Below are positions 57,554 to 64,000 of a stretch of DNA of 64,000 bases, in pieces. Made by a program: the position numbers and the translations under genes. The notes under the pieces were generated by a model, which saw only the letters and a list, made by a program, of their open reading frames with translations, ran no database searches and had not been told where the DNA came from. Source of the stretch: Mesorhabditis belari (Eukaryota > Nematoda > Chromadorea > Rhabditida > Rhabditidae); assembly GCA_958450365.1 (NCBI GenBank), contig CAUEEP010000307.1, positions 124,001 through 188,000 of the forward strand, read 5' to 3'. How positions within the stretch are numbered: the stretch's first letter is position 1; each line of letters opens with the position of its first letter.

Positions 57554-59561
57554 TTAAAGATTTAAATTCTCTTCGGCTTTGGCGACGATTTGTTGTTGAT
57601 GGTCTCTGGGTCGAACAAGACGAGCATTTGAGGCTCGACTCCACGAATTGTGATGAGCATGCTAGAAATGGGGAATGATGAAGACAACTGTTGTACAAAC
57701 CGTTCGATGAATTCCACAAAAGATCAATGCTTTTAGTCGAGCGTTGAACTCGGGACGGAAAGCGATGAAAACGACAAGGCAAAGACACGATTGAAGACCG
57801 TAGAAACAGTAGGCGATTCCTGGAATGGTTTACGATTGTCTGAATTGTTTGAATTGTTTGAATTGATTGAATTGTCTGGATTGTCTGGATTGTCTGGATT
57901 GTCTGAATTGTTGAATTGTTTGAATTGCCTGAATTGTTTGAATTCTCTGAATTCTCTGAATTTCCCAATTTCCATTTAAACCCTCTAGCAATATATTGTA
58001 TTATCTTTTATTCAATCGTGATTCAAAATCGCTTACCAACAATGAGCTCGGACAATTTTGGTTGATGCCAAGCGTCCATCAAGACCACACAATTCGGGAT
58101 GACGGTGAAGATGACACTCGTTAAAGTGATACCAACAGATGTGTGCTGCATTCTTTGCTCATGTTTTCCCATTGTCTAAAAGAAATGATTTGTTGTAACA
58201 ATTTTACATGGCATTAGGCATTTCTCTGAACATTTCTCTGAACTCACTCGATGCTTCCTCACCGCTATCCAAACATAAACCACTACAATAAAGCTGACAA
58301 AATAAGTGAAAGAACAGATTGTATAATGGAAAGTCGCGTACACGATACCAACACTAAGAGAATTAATTTTTAAGAGGGAAATCGTTCTTTTAACTTACCT
58401 ATTTGTCACAACACACATTTTATCGGGATTTGTAATTGGGAAGAAAAAAACTGTAGACATGGCAATGGAGAAGATTAACTAAAGATCAGATTTCAATATT
58501 AGAGTCAATCTAATCACCAATGAGTAAACAGTAGCTCCAAAAAGCATAAATTGTTTATGATTTTTCCATGAACGATATGAATTACAGAAATAGACGGCAA
58601 AGAAACGCTCGAGGGAGATGATGAAGTTGGCTGAGGCTGGGAAAATGCCTGCAATGCAAAGAAATGGATTTGATTGCCGGAAAGTAAACCAGTTCATTGG
58701 TCAACGAAAGGTTAAAGCTTTAGCTTCCTCCAAAGCTTCCTCCAAAGCTTCCTCCAAAGCTTCCTCCAAAGCTTCCTCCAAAGCTTCCTCCAAAGCTTCC
58801 TCCAAAGCTTCCTCCAAAGCTTCCTCCAAAGCTTCCTCCAAAGCTTCCTCCAAAGCTTCCTCCAAAGCACTCACCAGCCAGCAACATCAAAATTGGCCAC
58901 GGCATTTTGAACATACAATCGAAAGAAGTGATTTGTTCAAAGAAATCTTCTTTCCGTAGCACCCATTCTCGGCCAAAACCACAAGCAACAAGGGAGATAC
59001 CATTCAACTAAATTAACTAAATTTCTTTACATATTTCTATATACAGTACTGGACAATGAAATATGATATTTGAAAAACGATCGTCACTTTCGCGCGTCTG
59101 TAACTCCCTTGTCTTTGAGTTTAAACTAATAGTGTTCTACATTTTCTGAAAGCTTTTTTCAAGGGCTACACAATGGTAATATTAATATTTAGAAATATGG
59201 TATTTTTGACGCATTTCAGTGCGCACAAGATGGGATACTCAAAATTGTTGCTTTTCAAAGCTTTCAAAGCTGTTTTTCTTTATGATAGAGTGCTGGAATC
59301 GCTCTGAAACTACGATTTTTGGAATCTACGCAAAAATTTACGAAAGTGACGATCGTTTTTCAAATATCACATTTCATTGTCCAGTACTGTAAATAGGCTT
59401 ACCATTTCAGCTAAGCATAGAAAAATATATAACTGAAATCGTTGTCGATAATCAGCTCTTGACAAAAAGACGATTAAGCAAAGAAGATTACAGAGAATCA
59501 CGAGAATACCGATTGAGCCATAGAGAAGGAAACGCACCTCGAGTTGGGAAGTGATTTCCAT
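57554..59561 (-). CDS. seven-transmembrane serpentine receptor (nematode chemoreceptor type), 8 exons, 324 aa
   Basis: Exons 59561-59403, 59007-58875, 58648-58518, 58478-58399, 58353-58248, 58175-58037, 57819-57701 and 57661-57554 join in phase to give 324 aa, a usual length for these receptors. TM1 is FLLYGSIGILVILCNLLCLI; TM2 spans exons 1-2 (LYIFLCLAEM); TM3 ends in IISLERFFAVYF, with ERF where rhodopsin-like receptors have DRY; TM4 LIFSIAMSTVFFF; TM5 FTYFVSFIVVVYVWIAV; TM6 VGITLTSVIFTVI; TM7 CFYGLQSCLCLVVFI followed by FRPEFNARL, typical of the family. A cytosolic tail with His and Arg follows. The final intron is 39 nt. It is expected in sensory or interneuron membranes, coupling to G proteins; ligand and subfamily cannot be told from here. 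Intron 1 holds a MITE and intron 2 a 12-bp array. Confidence 0.88.
57838..57962. repeat. GAATTGTTT / GGATTGTCT array
   Basis: Nine-base units (TGAATTGTT, TGGATTGTC) in intron 6 of the serpentine receptor gene. Confidence 0.88.
58728..58868. repeat. 12-bp AGCTTCCTCCAA array, about 12 copies
   Basis: Perfect or nearly perfect units in intron 2 of the serpentine receptor gene, ending immediately before the donor GCACTCAC of exon 2. Confidence 0.95.
59044..59389. mobile_element. MITE with about 50-bp terminal inverted repeats in receptor intron 1
   Basis: Begins CAGTACTGGACAATGAAAT and ends with the inverted form, with TA at both edges (59042-59043 and 59390-59391), as expected for a Tc1-type non-autonomous element. 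The arms continue through ATTTGAAAAACGATCGTCAC with one mismatch seen. The interior has no transposase. Its CAGT start differs from the intact element at 173-1743, so it belongs to another family. Confidence 0.9.
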
Positions 59562-59689
59562 CGAGATTTATATCTGAATAACTCATGTAACATGAAAAAA
59601 ACTAACAAGAACATCTAAAAACTATTTTAAACTTTTATTAGATACAGGAATAGACGAAAAAGCGAAAAACTAAAAGCTAAAAGCCAGAA

Positions 59690-60075
59690 GGAGCGCGTTT
59701 AGCTGCAAGCACAAGTACATGACCAAAATGACTAAAATAAAATATTGACAAGCTATAAATTTTATGAAATAATCTTTCATTGTGCATTCCAGATCGACTA
59801 TTAGATAGATTATAAGTGCCAGAAGGGGCGCGTTTACCTGGAAGCAGTACACCAGTGAACCCTCACAAGAAAAGGACCAAAATAAAATATTGACAAGCTA
59901 CAAACTTTATGAAATAATCTTCCATTGTGCATTCCAGATCGACCATTTCATAAATTATTTTCATCATAACTCTTTGAAATCCTTGTTTTTTACCACTGAA
60001 CATCGAAAGTCCGCGGAAATTTCTCCAAATCAACAAAATATTGGCAATGAAATGAGGAAAAGGCTCAAAGTTTTG
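59690..60075. repeat. two tandem copies of an about 175-bp repeat plus a tail, inverted again at the window end
   Basis: Copies at about 59690-59800 and 59815-59950 share AAAATAAAATATTGACAAGC, TTTATGAAATAATCTT and TTGTGCATTCCAGATCGAC. The set reappears as reverse complement at about 63780-64000, again in two copies, and runs off the window. The tail (CTTTGAAATCCTTGTTTTTT) matches 63780-63810 inverted, and 60030-60060 matches 63675-63705 inverted. Confidence 0.85.
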
Positions 60076-61080
60076 CATTGGCTTTGACTTAGACACGATT
60101 CTTGAGCAAGCTAACCCCAAAACTCAAGTCAAAAACCAAATCAAGAAAGAAAATTCCTTCAAAACTTGATCGCTACAGGCTAGAACCGGAATTCGGATTG
60201 TTCTAGAAAGTGGATTTTCATCCAACTCAATCTAATACAAGACTTGAGGCAAATTTTAGTTCTTCTACTTATCCCAGGTAGCAACAATGAGTCTAGTACA
60301 GTCAAGTTTTCGATTTAAAGATTTCTAAATAGTACAATATGCCAAAATCAAGGTCTTTTATTAAAAAGAAAGAGAAAAAGAGTAGAAAAAAGTACAAGAA
60401 ATGAAGTTGTTGACCCCCCAAGGGATTGAAATGATATAAAGATCCTGGTACAGACAAACTTAATCAAATAATCAAATTTTCTTATTTATAAGAATCGTAT
60501 TTTGTGTCTAGAGAAAGCGACTTTGACTTCGAGTAATCGAGATTTTTTCAACGTTTCAATTCAATCAAGAAAAGAGATCAAATGTGCTGAAAGTTCATTA
60601 GCTGAAAGTTCATTAGCTGAAAAGTTTTAGGATTTTCAAAACAACAGAATTCAAAAGAACATCTTTTAATTCATCTTAAGATTTCAACTTCTTTACACCT
60701 AAAGTTTGATCAAGCTTTACTTTAGAAAAGTTTCTTGAATTTCAATTTCTTAAAGATACAAGTGATCAAGCAAAGCCATTTAGTTGGCTCTTTCTACAAT
60801 CGTAACTCTAAGCGAGAGACTGAGCCTCAACAGCTTCATTTTTTTCTACTTTTTCTTTCTTTCAATTTCTTAAAGATCCAAATGATCAAGCAAAGCCATT
60901 AGTTGAGCAAAGCCAAAGCCTTTCAACAATCGTAACTCTAAGCCAGAGACTGAGCCACGTTTCATTTGTGTTTCCAATTAATAAATGAATTTAAATTTCA
61001 GAATTTCTTCTTAAAGATTTTCAAAAAAAAGACTAGACAACATTTGAATTTAAATATTAAAGATTTAAAGTTGAAGTTTA
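60076..61080. other. AT-rich stretch without a supportable gene
   Basis: Only short ORFs. About 60755-60830 and 60865-60955 are local duplicates (GATCAAGCAAAGCCATT, AATCGTAACTCTAAGC-AGAGACTGAGCC). Confidence 0.5.
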
Positions 61081-61088
61081 GAGTTGAG

Positions 61089-61207
61089 TAGTATATTTTC
61101 TGTTTATGAATTGTTATTGTCAATCATTGTTTAAAGTCATTGGTAACTTCTACCTATGACTTTAAACAATGATTGACAATAACAATTCATAAACAGAAAA
61201 TAAACTA
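61089..61207. ncRNA. near-perfect long hairpin
   Basis: Bases 61094-61140 are the exact reverse complement of 61156-61202 (47 bp). The remaining 15 bases between them, TGGTAACTTCTACCT, can extend the stem (GGTA/TACC) around a five-base loop. The whole can fold as an about 52-bp stem with one T-T mismatch. No TA duplication or transposon-type terminal motif is evident at the base. It may be a small-RNA precursor, a hairpin endo-siRNA source or a very short palindromic element; the RNA call is inference. Confidence 0.5.
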
Positions 61208-61339
61208 CTGAGACTACTGAGTCTTCTCCTAGTGTACTTTAATAAATAAAAGGAAAAAGAGAAATGAAATTTGATTACAAGAAGGAATATAAAGGAAAAG
61301 AGATAAAAAGAATGAGAAAAATGACATCGATATGGGTTG

Positions 61340-61590
61340 AAAGGGAAGAAGAGGAGAAAGAAGAAGAGGAAGAAGAGGAGAAAGAAGAAGAGGAGAAAGA
61401 AGAAAGGGAAGAAGAGGAGAAAGAAGAAAGGGAAGAAGAGGAGAAAGAAGAAAGGGAAGAAGAGGAGAAAGAAGAAAGGGAAGAAGAGGAGAAAGAAGAA
61501 AGGGAAGAAGAGGAGAAAGAAGAAAGGGAAGAAGAGGAGAAAGAAGAAAGGGAAGAAGAGGAGAAAGAAGAAAGAAGAAAGGGAAAAAGG
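61340..61590. repeat. purine-only 21-bp array (GAAGAGGAGAAAGAAGAAAG)
   Basis: About 240 bp of A/G-only plus strand with a 21-bp period, roughly nine copies. Such tracts can form triplexes. The Glu/Lys and Phe-rich ORFs through it are artefacts. Confidence 0.92.
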
Positions 61591-62029
61591 AAATGAATCA
61601 GTTATCGAACAAATAAACAAACAAATACGAAGTAATCAAAGAATATTTTCAATAATAAGAACAGATTGGGTATCATTTTTGGACTCTTGGTAAAAGGGTT
61701 GGCTTGTAAATTTTCAATTTCGATTCAATCTTCGATGTTATAGATTGAATTCTGGTTGTAAGTTGATAAAAGTAAAAGTTTCTTTTGAAAATCTCATTGA
61801 AAATCGATTAAAAAACTAGTTTAACTACTTTGGCTTATGATTGGCTTATGATTCTTGATCGAATGATGCGAAAAACTGGTGAAACTAATGTAATTACTGG
61901 ATCAAGTGATCAACTGGATCATTACTGGATCTAAAGTAAACAAACAAACAAATCTCAAGCCAAATGATGACAAAAATTTACTGGCAATATCTATAAAGGC
62001 TTTTTTTTCCCAAAGTATTCTGTAAAAAG

Positions 62030-62160
62030 TGGGCTTTTAAAAGCTTTTAAAAAGGTTTTAAAAGGTTTTAAAAGACTTTAAAAAGGTTTTAAAAGGTTTT
62101 AAAAGACTTTAAAAAGCTTTAAAAAGGTTTAGAAAAGTTTTAAAAACTTCTTAGAAGCTC
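62030..62160. repeat. AAAAGGTTTTAAAAGACTTT array
   Basis: Short AT-rich units over about 120 bp. The rest of 61600-63770 contains only AT-rich ORFs without splice or domain support. Confidence 0.8.
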
Positions 62161-64000
62161 CCAAAACCGGATACATTCACTGAGCTTTTTGCAAAAAGGT
62201 CGAACCTTTTGAGAGATGAAAAGATTTACAGTTTCTTCTTGTTATCTATGGTTGATCTTTACAATTCCCTCATCTAAATACTTCAAATCAAATCACATAA
62301 AAGCTGAAGATCAAAGTTGAACGCCAAAAAAATTCCCATAGTAATCAAAGAATTTTTCGAAATTTCTGAAAAAATCATATAATTTGACGTAAAATTCGAA
62401 GAAAACAAAGGATTTTGTTGGAAAATTTGTATGATTCGTTTAAGAAAAGGATGTAAAAAAAGATTCTTTGCGTGCTTGGTACTCTTCACTCAGAGACACG
62501 TTATTTCTTGTTTCTGAGATATCTGATCTCCACTTGAACTAAGACACTTTATTCAATAGCCGACTGACTCGGAATTTCTTGGGCTTAAGCTTGAGCAATT
62601 TTCACACAAAATCGACAATTGAATTAAAAGCGACGATAAAAACACAAAACAATTTCGTCCGTAATTAGGACGCAATGAAAGGAAAGTAGAAAAAAGTAAA
62701 AAAACGCATCAAATGAACAACAATTTCGTTGTATAGGCTTTAGCTATATAAGGCAGTTAAGATATTCAGCTAACAAGCTATAAAACAATAAATGATTTGG
62801 GGCGAGAAATAGGATGAAGACGCACGGCATTTCCGCAATACTTTTCCAATTTTTAGGCTGTCAGAGTTAGGTAACTTTAGTGGTTATTCGCCACAAAGGA
62901 AAATTTACAAATCAGAAACAAATTCGTGAAGAGGAACAAATCGAGAAACGACAAAAAACTATTCAACAAATAAGTTAGCTTTCATTTGTGCTTTCAAGAA
63001 TGCACAAAAATTTGAAGCTGATCAAAATAGCCGATCAAAACAAAATAGTGCGAATCTCAACGCCACCTCAAAAATAGCCCCTCTGCGCTTAAGTTTCTTT
63101 GTGTTTTCGATTCTTATTGAATGCAGAATAGAAACTATCCACATTTTGCACACTTTAGAATCACTTAAAACAGAATTCGTGTCGAGAAAAGCTCAATTCT
63201 TGATGCATTTTTTCGTTTTTCGATTTGTTTGTTCTAAAAAATTCAGCAAATAGCTAAATTTTTTTTTTCCTCATCTAATGAAAATAAAAAAAAATAAAGC
63301 AACTTAATTACAAGCTCATTATGTTGATCGGCGCTGTTTGGACATGGCGTTGTTTTGGTCAGTGATCGATCGTTGTTTTGATCAGCTGACGAAAAATTGA
63401 AAAAACTTTAGATATCAAGAGAAAATCGAGAATAAAATCGATGTAAATGTAAAAAATAATAAAAATATTGGAAAAAGTAATGCTTTTTTTGAATATTTCC
63501 TAGAGGGAATGCATTAGATGAAAAAAAAGAATGTAATGAAAAGAAAAAAAAGGGGGAGAGGAAGAAGAGAGATGCAATGGATAGAGTGACGTCCAAGAAT
63601 GAGATGGAAAAACTTGCTTTTATCTTTTTACCCTTTTTTCTTTTCATTTTTACCCCTTTAGATCCATTTGAGGCTTTCCTCATTTCATTGCCAATGTTTT
63701 GTTGGTTTTTCTTTTCTTTCTTTTTCACTCCTCGTGGCTTTGATGAGAAATTTTTGGCGGACTTTTGATGTTCAGCGTTGAAAAACAAGGAATTCAAAGA
63801 GTTATGATGGAAACAATTTATGAAATGGTCGATCTGGAATGCACGATGGAAGATTATTTCATAAAATTTGTAGCTTGTCAATATTTTATTTTGGTCCTTT
63901 CATTGTGAGGGTTCACCGGTGTACTGCTTCCAGGTGAACACGCCCCTTCTGGCACTTATAATCTATCTAATGGTCGATCTGGAATGCACAATGAAAGGTT

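Noticed and set aside
61162..61693. Three ORFs of 110-152 aa rich in Glu/Arg/Lys or Phe
   Set aside because: All are readings of the purine-only 21-bp repeat.

Overview
The window looks like nuclear DNA from a small-genome nematode, probably a rhabditid. The supporting signs are AT-rich DNA, many introns of about 40-60 nt with TTTCAG-type acceptors, tRNA-Ala(AGC) copies, a nicotinic receptor subunit, a nematode-type serpentine receptor, a pharyngeal-cuticle-like Cys/Gln-rich protein, and Tc1/mariner elements. No bacterial, phage or CRISPR-like structure is present. All gene models were built by hand from open frames, splice sites and phase matching. Exon coordinates should be good to a few bases, but transcription was not tested.

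Layout. 1-10.2 kb is accessory DNA: an apparently intact Tc1-like transposon sitting in the centre of a perfect palindrome, a single-exon F-box-like gene, two broken copies of that gene's 3' end, a nested MITE and several inverted duplications. 11.2-15.6 kb holds a complete 12-exon Cys-loop (nicotinic) receptor subunit on the minus strand. 16.8-19 kb holds a wrecked second Tc1-like element whose transposase is interrupted by tandem arrays and by antisense multi-exon coding sequence. 19.4-25.1 kb carries minus-strand genes, including a Cys-rich, Thr-rich protein with a hydrophobic C-terminus, an acidic protein whose 3' end overlaps the next gene in another frame, and a small secreted Cys-containing protein. 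26-36 kb is rich in minisatellites and MITEs and has three tRNA-Ala(AGC) copies, one antisense inside an intron of a small secreted-protein gene, plus a complete Cys/Gln-rich secreted protein gene. 36-40.9 kb is mostly low-complexity sequence with a decayed mariner. 40.9-44.9 kb is an 8-exon gene for a secreted, very basic protein. 45.2-48 kb is a large array of a repeat found in inverted orientation in that gene's introns. 50.6-56.7 kb is a 14-exon seven-transmembrane gene with a phase-neutral three-exon insert. 57.5-59.6 kb is a complete 8-exon serpentine receptor gene on the minus strand. 59.6-64 kb is repeats, including a near-perfect long hairpin.

The genes do not form one pathway. The shared theme is structural: almost every long intron or intergenic gap carries its own tandem repeat (6 to about 150 bp units), and several repeat families recur in more than one intron of the same gene. 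The least conventional observations are the transposon at the exact centre of a palindrome, the unusually long D-to-E spacing in its transposase, the gene fragments inside the second Tc1-like element, the 136-codon cassette in the seven-TM gene, and the hairpin near 61.1 kb.
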